NCBI RefSeq assembly: GCF_040779325.2
Contig: NZ_JBFONT020000001.1
Coordinates: forward strand, 1,054,001-1,118,000
DNA: 64,000 nucleotides
Direction: 5' to 3'
Source: Aestuariibius violaceus
GTDB lineage: Bacteria > Pseudomonadota > Alphaproteobacteria > Rhodobacterales > Rhodobacteraceae
Shown: one piece after another, positions 26,840 through 35,880 of the stretch
Numbering within the stretch: the stretch's first letter is position 1
Layout of the letters: every line of letters starts with the position of its first letter
Translations under genes and position numbers: made by a program
Notes under the pieces: generated by a model
The model's input: only the letters and a program-made list of their open reading frames with translations
Databases searched by the model: none
What the model was told of the DNA's origin: nothing

Positions 26840-27957
26840 CCTGCGCCCATCGCACGTGCGAGCACCCGGATCCGACTGTCCCACTCGCCCCGGTCCACGT
26901 AGCAGCCGTGCAGATGCCGAAAACCGGTAGCCGGATCGAATGCCTCGCGCCCGTGGAGCACCCGGCGGTTGTCAAAAATGACCATCTCTCCCGCAGAGAG
27001 ACGCAGGGAAATCACATAGCCAGGATCGCGCGTCAGCTCCATCATCTGACGGTAGGCGCGGTAATAGGCGGGCATGATCCCAGGATCCAGATCGAGGATA
27101 TCTGCGATGTGAGCGTTGCAGCAAAGCTCGCTGACCTGCCCGTCCTCATTAAGCGTCAAGACCGTCTTGCGGGACCGGATGTCCGTCTCGGCATCCTGAA
27201 ACCTGAACGGCACCCGAACCGTCGACAGCAGCTCGAACCCGTCAGGATCTTGAGCTTTCAGACGCTCTGCCACGGCGATCCCGTCGCAGAACACCGACCC
27301 GCCACCCTCTGCCTCGTTCGCTAGGCAATGGAGGAACTGATAGCCCGGCGGCAGCTCCTGATTGGGCAGATCGGTGTGGAGCGGCAATGCGTCCGCCGTA
27401 TAGGCAAGGTTGTTGGGATCGGGCTTCGATACGACCTCGAAGGTTATGCCGAAATTGGTTTCCCGCAGATGCCCGACCCGCCGCGCGATGGCCTCCCCGG
27501 CGTCCACGTCGTCAGCCAAGCCGTCCACGATCGATAATCCAAAGGCTTTCGTTTTGCGCAGCCAGCTGGAAAGTGCCGCATCAGATGTGAGGACCGCCTC
27601 CGCAGAGGTCCGCGGTACACCGTCCGGCCCCAGCTCTGCCCGCCAGACCTTCAACGGCACATCCGCTGGGTCCGCTCGCGACACACCGGGGCGGTGCGTC
27701 CTGATCCAGTCGAGGTCGAACCGGCTTGACCGCTCCTCTCCCGGCCATCGAAGCAACAAGGCACCGCCCTCGATCTCGGCCGCTTCCGGGGCGATGTCGG
27801 GCGGCACGGTCATCAGATCGAAGTCCCGCTCGCCGGTCATTGGGTGGAACCCCGCCGGATCGGTGTCGCGAAGCCAGATATACGGGAATTGCCCGATCAG
27901 CCCGTCAGGCCATCGGATCTCGAGGTTGTCGGCCCCGCGTGTCAGTGAAGGGAACAT
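26836..27957 (-). CDS. Gamma-butyrobetaine-hydroxylase-like 2-oxoglutarate dioxygenase
   Basis: A 373-residue TauD/TfdA-superfamily Fe(II) dioxygenase of the BBOX type. The N-terminal DUF971-like domain reads LEIRWPDGLIGQFPYIWLRD; in the catalytic domain the iron ligands are H-x-D in LPLHTDLPNQELPPGYQ and the distal His in DNRRVLHGREAF, with the 2-oxoglutarate Arg near RHLHGCYVDR. Family members hydroxylate gamma-butyrobetaine to carnitine or related betaines. The cysteines that bind zinc in the N-terminal domain of classical BBOX are missing (WLRDTDPAGFHP). The start has GGAG eight bases upstream. Confidence 0.85.
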   Translation of the reverse strand: MFPSLTRGADNLEIRWPDGLIGQFPYIWLRDTDPAGFHPMTGERDFDLMTVPPDIAPEAAEIEGGALLLRWPGEERSSRFDLDWIRTHRPGVSRADPADVPLKVWRAELGPDGVPRTSAEAVLTSDAALSSWLRKTKAFGLSIVDGLADDVDAGEAIARRVGHLRETNFGITFEVVSKPDPNNLAYTADALPLHTDLPNQELPPGYQFLHCLANEAEGGGSVFCDGIAVAERLKAQDPDGFELLSTVRVPFRFQDAETDIRSRKTVLTLNEDGQVSELCCNAHIADILDLDPGIMPAYYRAYRQMMELTRDPGYVISLRLSAGEMVIFDNRRVLHGREAFDPATGFRHLHGCYVDRGEWDSRIRVLARAMGAG

Positions 27958-28146
27958 GCACATCTCCGTCTGTCGGTAAGGTCGCGTCACACACGACCCC
28001 GACCGGCGGTGGCCACCATCCCTGCACCTTCGCATGCGGCGCGCCCGGGCATCTTCCTAGGACCGTATCCATTGGATGCAGCGCCTCTTAGCAATATGTG
28101 GCCAAGTAGACGCCCCTGGACCCAATCCGGCAAGCGATTTCGCGCC

Positions 28147-28905
28147 CTAACGGCGTGCGATCCGAAACACCTCGGACGCCCCCCAACCCGCAAAGATCGC
28201 GATGGCAAGCGACATGAGCCCGTAGATCAGTGGCTTTTCATGGGCCAGATTGTAGAGCCACCGTTCGAGGCCAACCTTTTCGACCGGGATGACAGTCTCG
28301 AAGACATCGACGATCCGACCCTCCCGCGTCAGAAAGATGCGGACGATGTAATCGCCTTCGGTGAGGTTCGCGGGCAGCCCGATCTCGGTCCGGAAAAGCG
28401 TCTGCGCCTCCAGATCGACGGCGCCTTCCAGGGTCTGGTACAGGCGGTCTCCCGCCCGGATCCGGATCAGAGCACGGGTAAAGGCCGCAGGATCGGTCAC
28501 GTTCATCGGCGCACCCACCGACCGGATCGCGCGGGGGATCGTGATGCGGTAGCGCAGATCCTCGGTATCCTTCAAAACCTCCCGCAAGGGGCCGGTTGCG
28601 GCAACAGCGTAAAAAGACGGCGCGGAATCCACCTCGACCGCATCGGTATTCACCCAGATGCCCAAGCGGCGTTCCTTGCGCCGGACGGTGATCGGCTCGT
28701 CGGGGCCCTTGACGGTCACGATCACGTTCAAGGGTGCCCCCTCCGGGATCGGTGCCTCGCGCCGCACGGCCCCGAATATGAGCACATCGTCGCCCTCGAA
28801 CGTCGCTGTGATCGCGACCTGATCCCGACTGAGACCGAGGACGATCTCCTCGGCCTCGAGCGGCCCCGCAAGAAGGCAGAGAAGCGCGAGGAGTGTCCGG
28901 CTCAC
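28147..28905 (-). CDS. TIGR02186 family transmembrane protein
   Basis: A 252-residue protein with an N-terminal signal (LLALLCLLAGPLEAEE), a beta-rich periplasmic domain and one C-terminal helix (PLIYGLMSLAIAIFAGWGAS). It fits the alphaproteobacterial TIGR02186 family, which almost always accompanies a TauE/SafE-type transporter, as here. The ATG overlaps the stop of that transporter gene by four bases. It is probably a periplasmic accessory of the exporter; biochemical function is unknown. Confidence 0.86.
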   Translation of the reverse strand: MSRTLLALLCLLAGPLEAEEIVLGLSRDQVAITATFEGDDVLIFGAVRREAPIPEGAPLNVIVTVKGPDEPITVRRKERRLGIWVNTDAVEVDSAPSFYAVAATGPLREVLKDTEDLRYRITIPRAIRSVGAPMNVTDPAAFTRALIRIRAGDRLYQTLEGAVDLEAQTLFRTEIGLPANLTEGDYIVRIFLTREGRIVDVFETVIPVEKVGLERWLYNLAHEKPLIYGLMSLAIAIFAGWGASEVFRIARR

Positions 28906-29810
28906 TCGACCTCTCCGATGGAGTAGAGCTCGCGGGGCTCGATCAGCAGATCGGCGGCCAGCTTGCCGCAGACCGCAAGCACGAGGATCGCCAGCAGGAT
29001 GCGCAGCTGTTCGGCCTTCAGGCGCGCGCCGAGCCGCGTGCCGAACTGTGCTCCGACGACGCCCCCGATCAACAGCAGAACGGCCAGGGCTACGTCGACC
29101 GTGTAGTTGGTCGTCGCGTGAAGAAGCGTGGTGAACGCGGTCACGAAGATGATCTGGAAGAGCGATGTTCCGACGACAACCTTCGTCGGCATCCCAAGCA
29201 GATAGATCATCGCAGGCACCATGATGAACCCGCCGCCGACCCCCATGATCGCAGCGAGGACACCCACGCTGATCCCGACGAGGATGGGCGGAATGACCGA
29301 GATATACAGACCCGAGACCCGGAATTTCATCTTGAACGGCAGGGCGTGCACCCAGTTATGACGCCGCCGCACGGGGGGCGCTTTCCGTCTGGAGCGGCGC
29401 AGGGCGTTGAGGCTTTCGATGAACATGAGCCCGCCGACGACGCCGAGGAAAAGAACGTAACAAAGCCGCACCAAAAGATCGACCTGGCCCATCGCCTTGA
29501 GCCAGTTGAAGATAACGACCCCGACCGCCGCCCCGATCAACCCCCCGACGAGGAGGACGGTGCCCATCCTCAGATCGACTGTCCGCCGCCTGAGATGGGC
29601 CAGCACGCCGGAGAAGGACGAGGCGACGATCTGGTTCGCTTCCGTCGCCACGGCGACTGGTGGGGGGATGCCGATGAAGAACAGAAGCGGCGTCATCAGA
29701 AAGCCACCACCGACACCGAACATGCCCGACAGGATACCGACGAGGCCGCCCAGACCCACGAGAAGGAAGGCGTTCACCGACACTTCTGCAATGGGGAGGT
29801 ATATCTGCAT
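28902..29810 (-). CDS. TauE/SafE family sulfite/anion exporter
   Basis: A 302-residue polytopic membrane protein with about eight helices in two repeats. Each repeat begins with the family loop: GLVGILSGMFGVGGGFLMTPLL near the N-terminus and VGVLAAIMGVGGGFIMVPAMIYLLG in the second half. Members export sulfite, sulfoacetate or related organosulfur anions. Its partner, a TIGR02186 protein, follows in the same operon. No sulfonate degradation genes are visible nearby, so the substrate stays open. Confidence 0.9.
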   Translation of the reverse strand: MQIYLPIAEVSVNAFLLVGLGGLVGILSGMFGVGGGFLMTPLLFFIGIPPPVAVATEANQIVASSFSGVLAHLRRRTVDLRMGTVLLVGGLIGAAVGVVIFNWLKAMGQVDLLVRLCYVLFLGVVGGLMFIESLNALRRSRRKAPPVRRRHNWVHALPFKMKFRVSGLYISVIPPILVGISVGVLAAIMGVGGGFIMVPAMIYLLGMPTKVVVGTSLFQIIFVTAFTTLLHATTNYTVDVALAVLLLIGGVVGAQFGTRLGARLKAEQLRILLAILVLAVCGKLAADLLIEPRELYSIGEVE

Positions 29811-29967
29811 GACCTCTCATAGCGCCGCGCCGCGTCGCAGCGCAATGGGGCGGGCGGGAGAACCCGGAGCTGTGCGCTGCGTTCGCGCCTGCAGCGGGCG
29901 GGACGCAGCAGGCGGGGTGGTCGCTATTGGTCAGGTGGCGGGGATGGTTCGCGCGCTGGCGGATTCT

Positions 29968-29989
29968 GAGTATTTTTGGCCAGATGAAG
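29968..29989. repeat. Short intergenic motif, copy 1 (GAGTATTTTTGGCCAGATGAAG)
   Basis: GAGTATTTTTGGCCAGATGAAG stands three bases before the stop codon side of the minus-strand permease gene. A near-identical stretch is at 50859-50881, also directly 3' of a minus-strand gene. The flanking 150 bases hold no gene. Confidence 0.6.
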
Positions 29990-29992
29990 GAG

Positions 29993-30961
29993 CTAGCGCT
30001 CTTTCACATAGGGCTCGCCGCCGGCGCGCGGCGGGATCGCCTTGCCAACGAAGCCGGCGAGGATGATGACCGTCGCGATGTAGGGCAGGGCGACCAGAAG
30101 CTGCGGCCAGACGCGGACGCTGAGCACGGCTTCGATGACGTCGGGGCGGAGTTCCAGCGCTTGCAGGAAACCGAAGAGCAAGCAGGCGCCAAGGGCGGCC
30201 CAGGGGCGCCACTTTGCAAAGATCAGTGCGGCCAGCGCAATGAAGCCGCGACCCGCCGTCATGTCCTTGGTGAAGCCGGCCTGCAGGGCGGTCGAGAGAT
30301 AGGCCCCTGCGATCCCACAGAGGATCCCGCAAATCGCCACCGCTGCGAAGCGCAGGCCGACGACGGAGATCCCGGCCGTATCAACCGCAGCCGGGTTTTC
30401 GCCGACGGCACGCAGGCGCAGGCCGAAGCGGGTGCGGAACAGGATCCACCAGGTGGCGGGGACAGCGAGAAGGGCGATGTATACGATGATCGTGTGGCCG
30501 GAGATCAGCTCGGCATAAAGCGGGCCGAGGATCGGGATGTCAGAGAGCGCCTCGGCAAAGGGAAGCGTGATCGGCTCGAACCGGCCGCCGGACATGAGCG
30601 CAGGCGTCCTCCCGCCCTGGCTGAACCAGCTTTGCGCAACCACCACCGTGAGCCCCGCTGCGAGGAAATTGATCGCGACGCCCGAGATCAGTTGGTTCCC
30701 CCGAAAGGTGATCGACGCGATCCCGTGAACCGCCGCCAGGGACATCGACGCACCGATCCCCGCCAGAAGGCCGATCCAGGCGGATCCCGTGACAAAGGCC
30801 ATCGCGGCTGAGAGCATCGCCGCCGCAAGCATTTTCCCTTCGAGGCCGATATCGAAAATCCCCGCCCGTTCGGAAAACAGCCCCGCAAGGCAAGCAAGCA
30901 GAAGCGGTGTTGCAAGCCGCACCGTCGAGTCGAGGACCTGGAGAAGCGTGCCGAAGTCCAT
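29993..30961 (-). CDS. ABC transporter permease (BMP/nucleoside type, second subunit)
   Basis: A 322-residue permease of the BPD_transp_2 (ribose/BMP-type) family with eight to ten helices. Conserved loops are LATPLLLACLAGLFSERAGIFDIGLEGKML and RTRFGLRLRAVGENPAAVDTAGI, the typical ATPase-contact region, and GFTKDMTAGRGFIALAALIFAKW. It forms the importer channel with the permease encoded at 31587-32708. It is the last gene of the transporter operon; its start overlaps the stop of the LysE gene by one base. Confidence 0.9.
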   Translation of the reverse strand: MDFGTLLQVLDSTVRLATPLLLACLAGLFSERAGIFDIGLEGKMLAAAMLSAAMAFVTGSAWIGLLAGIGASMSLAAVHGIASITFRGNQLISGVAINFLAAGLTVVVAQSWFSQGGRTPALMSGGRFEPITLPFAEALSDIPILGPLYAELISGHTIIVYIALLAVPATWWILFRTRFGLRLRAVGENPAAVDTAGISVVGLRFAAVAICGILCGIAGAYLSTALQAGFTKDMTAGRGFIALAALIFAKWRPWAALGACLLFGFLQALELRPDVIEAVLSVRVWPQLLVALPYIATVIILAGFVGKAIPPRAGGEPYVKER

Positions 30962-31590
30962 CAGCTTCGCTCCATCGCCAGCCGTACCGCGAAAACGGTG
31001 AAGAAGACGCCGATCGCGCCCTCAATCCAGCGCCGCGCTCTGGGATAAAGCGCCCGCACCGGTGCTGCCGACAGAAGCAGCGCCCAGCCGAGATGGATGA
31101 GGAGCGAGTTCAAGAATGCGCCGAGGACGAAGAGAACGACGACGGGCCAAGGGGCTGCTGCGAGGTTGGCGGCACTCGCGATGGCCAGCCAGAAGAAGAT
31201 TGCCTTGGGGTTGGACAGCTGGAGGACAAATCCAGTCAGCGCCGTCCGGAACCCGCTCCTTGGCCGGAACTGGACATCCGGCAGGGGCGGCAGGACGATC
31301 GCGGTCCGGAACGATTTGAAGGCGAGCCACAAGAGGAAGACAGCCCCCGCCAGCCGCACCACCGTCATCAGGTCGGAATAGAGCACGAAAATCGCTGCGA
31401 CTCCCAGCACCGTGCCGAGCGACATGACGATTGCCGCTGAACCGATCCCGCAGGCCGTTGCCACCGCTGCGCCACGTCCGCGCGAAGCCGACACCCCGAG
31501 AAGCAGGGTTACCGCAGGCCCGGGCGACAGCAGGCTCGCTGCCTGGATGCCCCAAGCAATCAGAAGTGCCGGCCACCAGTCCGCAATCAT
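30961..31590 (-). CDS. LysE-family exporter inside the ABC operon
   Basis: A 209-residue LysE/RhtB-type transporter with about six helices. The signature IQAASLLSPGPAVTLLLGVSASRG lies at the N-terminus and GFVLQLSNPKAIFFWLA in the middle. Such proteins export amino acids or small metabolites. It lies between the two permease genes of a BMP-type importer and is fused to both by overlaps (ATGA upstream, TGATG downstream), so it must be co-expressed with them. That is not part of the usual operon. Confidence 0.87.
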   Translation of the reverse strand: MIADWWPALLIAWGIQAASLLSPGPAVTLLLGVSASRGRGAAVATACGIGSAAIVMSLGTVLGVAAIFVLYSDLMTVVRLAGAVFLLWLAFKSFRTAIVLPPLPDVQFRPRSGFRTALTGFVLQLSNPKAIFFWLAIASAANLAAAPWPVVVLFVLGAFLNSLLIHLGWALLLSAAPVRALYPRARRWIEGAIGVFFTVFAVRLAMERS

Positions 31591-32708
31591 TCCGCCGCCT
31601 CCAGCTTGGTTTCGGGCTTGGGCGGCCGGCGCATGGCGAGGAAGATCCGCTCGAGCGGCATCCGCACCATGTTGTCGAGAGCCCCGGTGAAAAGGATCAC
31701 CAGCGCCTGGATCACCACGATCAACTCCCGCGGGATCGACGTCCAGAGCGCCAGTTCGGCCCCGCCCTGGTAGAGGAACCCGAAGAGCAGGGCGGCGAGG
31801 AACACGCCGAACGGATGTGATCGGCCCATCAGCGCCACGGCGATCCCTATAAAGCCCGCGCCCTCGACCGCGTTCAGGACCAGCCGCTCGGCCTCGCCCA
31901 TCACGTTGTTGATCGCCATCAGACCGGCCAGTCCGCCGGAGATCAGCATCGCGATCATGACGATCTTGGTGCCTGAGATGCCGGCGTAGAGCGCGGCTGG
32001 CTCCGACTGGCCGAAGGCACGGATCTCGTAGCCGAGCCGCGTCCGCCAGATCAGCGCCCAGACCGCAATGCACGCGATCACCGCGATGATGAAAGAGACA
32101 TTGGCGGGCACCGAGGGCGAGAACCCGATCCCCGTCCAGCCGAACATCTCGTGAAAGGTCGGCAGGTTGGTCGCTTCGGGGAACCGCGCGGTGGCAGGAT
32201 CCATCGAACCGGCAGGTTTCAGTGGGCCCACGAGGAAGTAGTTCAGAACGGCGGCCGCGATGAAGTTGAACATGATCGTCGTGATCACGATGTGGCTGCC
32301 CCGCGCGGCCTGCAGATAGGCCGGGATCGCCGCCCAGAGCGCGCCAAAGAGAGCGCCGGCCGCCATCGCGCCAAGCAAAGCCAGCGACCAGTGCGGCCAG
32401 GGAATGAAAAGACAGACTAGCGCCACGCCAAGGCCCCCCAGCGCCGCCTGCCCCTCACCACCGATATTGAAGAGCCGCGCATGGAAGGCGACCGCGACAG
32501 CAAGCCCGGTAAAAATGAAATTCGTCGCGTAATAGAGCGTGTAGCCCCAGCCGTAGGCCGATCCGATCGCCCCGTCGACCATGTAGCGCAACGCCTCGAG
32601 CGGGTCTTCTCCGATGGCGAGAATCACGAGGGCCGACAGGATCGCGGCCAGGAGAAGGGAAATCAGCGGGACGAGGACGATCTCGACCCATTTGGGCATG
32701 ACCTCCAT
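31587..32708 (-). CDS. ABC transporter permease (BMP/nucleoside type, first subunit)
   Basis: A 373-residue permease with about ten helices. Family loops include AVAFHARLFNIGGEGQAALGGLG, ARGSHIVITTIMFNFIAAA and RTRLGYEIRAFGQSEPAALYAGI, the cytoplasmic coupling segment. It is longer than the second permease, as is typical of the YufP/NupP partner. Together they import nucleosides or related compounds captured by the BMP lipoprotein. It lies upstream of LysE with an ATGA overlap. Confidence 0.9.
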   Translation of the reverse strand: MEVMPKWVEIVLVPLISLLLAAILSALVILAIGEDPLEALRYMVDGAIGSAYGWGYTLYYATNFIFTGLAVAVAFHARLFNIGGEGQAALGGLGVALVCLFIPWPHWSLALLGAMAAGALFGALWAAIPAYLQAARGSHIVITTIMFNFIAAAVLNYFLVGPLKPAGSMDPATARFPEATNLPTFHEMFGWTGIGFSPSVPANVSFIIAVIACIAVWALIWRTRLGYEIRAFGQSEPAALYAGISGTKIVMIAMLISGGLAGLMAINNVMGEAERLVLNAVEGAGFIGIAVALMGRSHPFGVFLAALLFGFLYQGGAELALWTSIPRELIVVIQALVILFTGALDNMVRMPLERIFLAMRRPPKPETKLEAAE

Positions 32709-32730
32709 CAGAGCCCTCCGCGCCTTGATG

Positions 32731-32937
32731 TCAGGCGCCGAACACCGCGCCCAGGATGAAGATCACGACACAAGCTGCGCCCCCAAAGATCAGGTAGCTT
32801 CGCAGATCGCCTCCTTTGAAGGGATTTTTGGGCGCTCGCAGCTTGCGCTGCGGATTCAGCTCCGCCTCTTTGCGCATCAGCCGGTCTATCGCTGCGTCGA
32901 TCTGATACGCGTCTGCGTCCCGATCTTCGTCGGTCAT
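32731..32937 (-). CDS. Small single-helix membrane protein in the ABC operon
   Basis: A 68-residue protein with a charged cytoplasmic N-terminus (MTDEDRDADAYQIDAAIDRLMRKEAELNP) and one C-terminal helix (LIFGGAACVVIFILGAVFGA). An AAGGG site precedes the ATG; a GTG two codons earlier is too close to it. It lies between the ATPase and permease genes of the importer on the same strand. Its function is unknown; it may be an assembly factor or simply a linked gene. Confidence 0.68.
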   Translation of the reverse strand: MTDEDRDADAYQIDAAIDRLMRKEAELNPQRKLRAPKNPFKGGDLRSYLIFGGAACVVIFILGAVFGA

Positions 32938-33021
32938 TGTCACTGCCCTTCCAAACTTCCCCCGGCCCGCGTGGCAAACCTAGCTCGCGAACCTTATACG
33001 GATCAATCGTTACGCAACGCA

Positions 33022-34605
33022 TCATTCGCGCCCCGCATGGGCCAAATTGGCCTCGACCTTGCGGAAGTCATGATCACCGCTGGTATCCGTGACACCCGCC
33101 ATCAGCAAGCCAAGCTCGGTCTCGTCCGTATCACCCGGCAGCCGTTCGCCCATCAGCTGCCCATCAAACATCACGGCGATCCTGTCGGACAGCCCCATGA
33201 TTTCGTCAAGCTCGACGCTGACCAGCAGGATCGCCTTCCCCTGATCGCGCAGCGCGACGATCTGCTGGTGGATGAACTCGATCGCGCCGATATCGACGCC
33301 GCGCGTCGGCTGACCAACCAGCAGCAGATCCGGCGACCGCTCGATCTCGCGCGCCAGGACGATCTTCTGCTGGTTCCCGCCTGAGAAGCTCTTTGCCGCC
33401 AGGTTCGGATCCGGCGGGCGTACATCGAACCGCTCCATCTTGCCGGCCATGTCGTCTTTCATCGCGGCATTGTTCAGGAAGGCGCTGCCGAACTTTTCGT
33501 CCTTGTGATAGCCGAAGGCGCAGTTCTCCCAGGCGTGGAACTCCATGATAAGCCCCTCGCGCTGCCGGTCTTCCGGCACATGGGCGATCCCGCGCGCGCG
33601 CCGCGATTGGCCGTCGGACTTGGTGCCGGTCAGATCGATCTCCTGCCCGTTCATCCGCACCGTGCCGGTCGCCGCGCGCATCCCACCAAGCACCTCGAGC
33701 AGTTCCGACTGGCCGTTCCCGGCGACCCCGGCAATGCCCAGGATCTCGCCCGCCTTGATGTCGAAGCTGACGCCCTTCAGCCGCTCGACACCCTTGTCGT
33801 CGTTCACCCGAAGATCCCGCACCTCCAGCACGGTCTCGCCCACCGTCGCGGGCGCCTTCTCGACCCGCAACAGCACCTTGCGCCCGACCATCAATTCGGC
33901 CAGCTCGGGCGGAGAGGTCTCGGCGGTCTTCACCGTCGCCGTCATCTCGCCGCGCCGCATCACGCTGACCGTATCGGTGATCTCCATGATCTCGCGCAGC
34001 TTGTGGGTGATCAGGATGATCGTCTTCCCCTCGGCCTTCAGGTTGGCGAGGATCCGGAACAGGTGATCCGCCTCCGCCGGGGTCAGAACGCCGGTCGGCT
34101 CGTCCAAGATCAGGATCTCGGCCTTGCGGTAGAGCGCCTTCAGGATCTCCACCCGCTGCTGCATCCCGACCCCGATATCCTCAATCTTCGCATCGGGCTC
34201 GACGTTCAGCTCATACTCCTTGGACAGCTGCTCCAGCTCCCGCCGTGCCCGCGCAAGCGACGGCCGCAGCAAGCCGCTGTCCTCCGCCCCCAGAACGATG
34301 TTTTCGAGAACCGTAAAGTTCTGCACCAGCTTGAAGTGCTGGAAAACCATTCCGATGCCTGCAGAGATCGCCGCCTGGCTATCGGGGATCTCGGTCTTCT
34401 GCCCCCGGATCCAGATCTCGCCCGCATCGGCCTTGTAGAAGCCATAGAGGATCGACATCAGCGTCGACTTGCCCGCGCCGTTCTCACCGATGATTCCGTG
34501 GATCGTTCCCGGTATCACCCTGATCGAGATATCCTTGTTGGCCTGAACCGGCCCGAACGCCTTCGAGATACCCTTCAGCTCGATTGCCGGTGCGGTCTCG
34601 CTCAT
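33022..34605 (-). CDS. ABC transporter ATP-binding protein, double NBD (BMP/nucleoside type)
   Basis: A 527-residue ATPase with two nucleotide-binding domains. The first has Walker A GENGAGKSTLMSILYG, signature VGMQQRVEILKALYRKAEILILDEP. The second has the weaker Walker A GVAGNGQSELLEV and signature FSGGNQQKIVLAREIERSPDLLLVGQPTRGVD. Degeneration of the second P-loop is normal in the ribose/BMP class. It powers the two permeases downstream. The start MSETAPAIE has GGAG upstream. It follows the BMP gene after a GC-rich stem-loop. Confidence 0.92.
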   Translation of the reverse strand: MSETAPAIELKGISKAFGPVQANKDISIRVIPGTIHGIIGENGAGKSTLMSILYGFYKADAGEIWIRGQKTEIPDSQAAISAGIGMVFQHFKLVQNFTVLENIVLGAEDSGLLRPSLARARRELEQLSKEYELNVEPDAKIEDIGVGMQQRVEILKALYRKAEILILDEPTGVLTPAEADHLFRILANLKAEGKTIILITHKLREIMEITDTVSVMRRGEMTATVKTAETSPPELAELMVGRKVLLRVEKAPATVGETVLEVRDLRVNDDKGVERLKGVSFDIKAGEILGIAGVAGNGQSELLEVLGGMRAATGTVRMNGQEIDLTGTKSDGQSRRARGIAHVPEDRQREGLIMEFHAWENCAFGYHKDEKFGSAFLNNAAMKDDMAGKMERFDVRPPDPNLAAKSFSGGNQQKIVLAREIERSPDLLLVGQPTRGVDIGAIEFIHQQIVALRDQGKAILLVSVELDEIMGLSDRIAVMFDGQLMGERLPGDTDETELGLLMAGVTDTSGDHDFRKVEANLAHAGRE

Positions 34606-34630
34606 CGCAGACGATCTCCAAGTATACATA

Positions 34631-34659
34631 CGGGGCCGCTGCCATCCGGCGCGGCCCCG
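34631..34659 (-). terminator. Stem-loop between the BMP and ATPase genes
   Basis: CGGGGCCGC-tgccatccggc-GCGGCCCCG is a 9-bp GC stem just after the BMP gene on the minus strand, followed by TATGTATACT. It probably acts as an attenuator or 3' stabiliser, allowing more binding protein than transporter, as is common in ABC operons. Confidence 0.7.
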
Positions 34660-34682
34660 CTCGTGGTCTTAGCCAGCCGTCC

Positions 34683-35678
34683 TCAGAAGGAGAGCGCCGG
34701 GCAAGTCTCGTCGCTCATATAGTCGTGAACCTCGGTCTCGCCGGCGATGATCGCCGCCGCTGCCGCGTCCACCGTCGCCTTCATCTCGTCGCTCACAAGC
34801 TCTGCATTGAACTCGTCCAGCGCATAGCCCACGCCTTCGTTGGCAAGCCCCATGACCATCACGCCAGTCTCGACGTCCGCACCGGCCGTGAAGGCGTCAA
34901 AGACGGCATTGTCGACCCGCTTGAGCATCGAGGTCAGAACCTCACCGGGATGCAGGTAGTTCTGGTTGCTGTCCACGCCGATCGACAGGATGTCCTCATC
35001 TGCCGCCGTCTGCAGAACGCCCACGCCGGTCGCGCCCGCTGCCGCGTAGACGACATCGGCCCCTTGTGCGATCTGCGCCTGCGTCAGCTCGGACCCCTTC
35101 ACCGGATCCGCCCACGCGGCAGGCGTCGTACCGGTCATGTTGGCGATCACATTGGCATCCGGGTTCACCGCCAGAACGCCCTGCGCATAGCCGCAGGCGA
35201 ACTTGCGGATCAGCGGAATATCCATCCCGCCAATAAAGCCGACCGTGCCGCTTTCCGACGCCATCGCCGCCATCATGCCGACGAGGAACGACCCCTCATG
35301 CTCCTTGAACACCACCGACCGCACGTTCGGCGCATCGACCACCGAGTCGACGATGACGAAGGTCGTGTCCGGGTAATCCGGCGCCACTTCGGACAGCACG
35401 TTGCCGAAGGCGAAACCGGTCATCACGATCGGGTTCGACCCGCTTTCCGCCAGCCGTCGCAGCGCCTGCTCGCGCTGGGCTTCGGATTGCATCTCGACCT
35501 CGCGGTAGTCGCCACCGGTCTCTTCCGACCAGCGCTGGGCGCCGTTATAGGCCGCTTCGTTGAACGACTTGTCGAACTTGCCGCCGAGGTCAAAGACAAT
35601 GGCCGGATCGGCCAAAGCGCTGCCTGCACCCAGTGCCAGCACCGCCGCTGCGCCAAGGAAAGTCTGTTTCAAGCTCAT
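34683..35678 (-). CDS. BMP family ABC transporter substrate-binding protein
   Basis: A 331-residue periplasmic binding protein. A signal peptide (LGAAAVLALGAGSALA) precedes DPAIVFDLGGKFDKSFNEAAYNGAQRW, the BMP/PnrA start. Further landmarks are IVMTGFAFGNVLSEVAPDYPDTTFVIVD, GTVGFIGGMDIPLIRKFACGYAQGV and GVDSNQNYLHPGEVLTSMLKR. Characterised relatives bind purine nucleosides or autoinducer-like compounds. No lipobox Cys is seen, so it is soluble in the periplasm. It heads the operon with GGGAG before the ATG; the 200-bp gap upstream should hold the promoter. Confidence 0.92.
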   Translation of the reverse strand: MSLKQTFLGAAAVLALGAGSALADPAIVFDLGGKFDKSFNEAAYNGAQRWSEETGGDYREVEMQSEAQREQALRRLAESGSNPIVMTGFAFGNVLSEVAPDYPDTTFVIVDSVVDAPNVRSVVFKEHEGSFLVGMMAAMASESGTVGFIGGMDIPLIRKFACGYAQGVLAVNPDANVIANMTGTTPAAWADPVKGSELTQAQIAQGADVVYAAAGATGVGVLQTAADEDILSIGVDSNQNYLHPGEVLTSMLKRVDNAVFDAFTAGADVETGVMVMGLANEGVGYALDEFNAELVSDEMKATVDAAAAAIIAGETEVHDYMSDETCPALSF

Positions 35679-35880
35679 CCGGGAACTCCCTGTTCTCTTT
35701 GGCGGGAGGCCAGAGCAGAACCGCCACCCCGCAGGTAAACACCGCAAGATAAGGCCCGCTGATCCGGGGAAGATCAATAGCTTTCTAGTGTTTACGCTAG
35801 GGTCACGACGGTCACATGCCCGTAATTCAGGCAGACGGGGCCGGGCACTGTCTCCGCCTCGCCAACAGACTCAGACGGGT

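Noticed and set aside
32731..32943. GTG start for the small membrane protein at 32943
   Set aside because: The AAGGG site is only two to three bases from the GTG but at a workable distance from the ATG two codons later.
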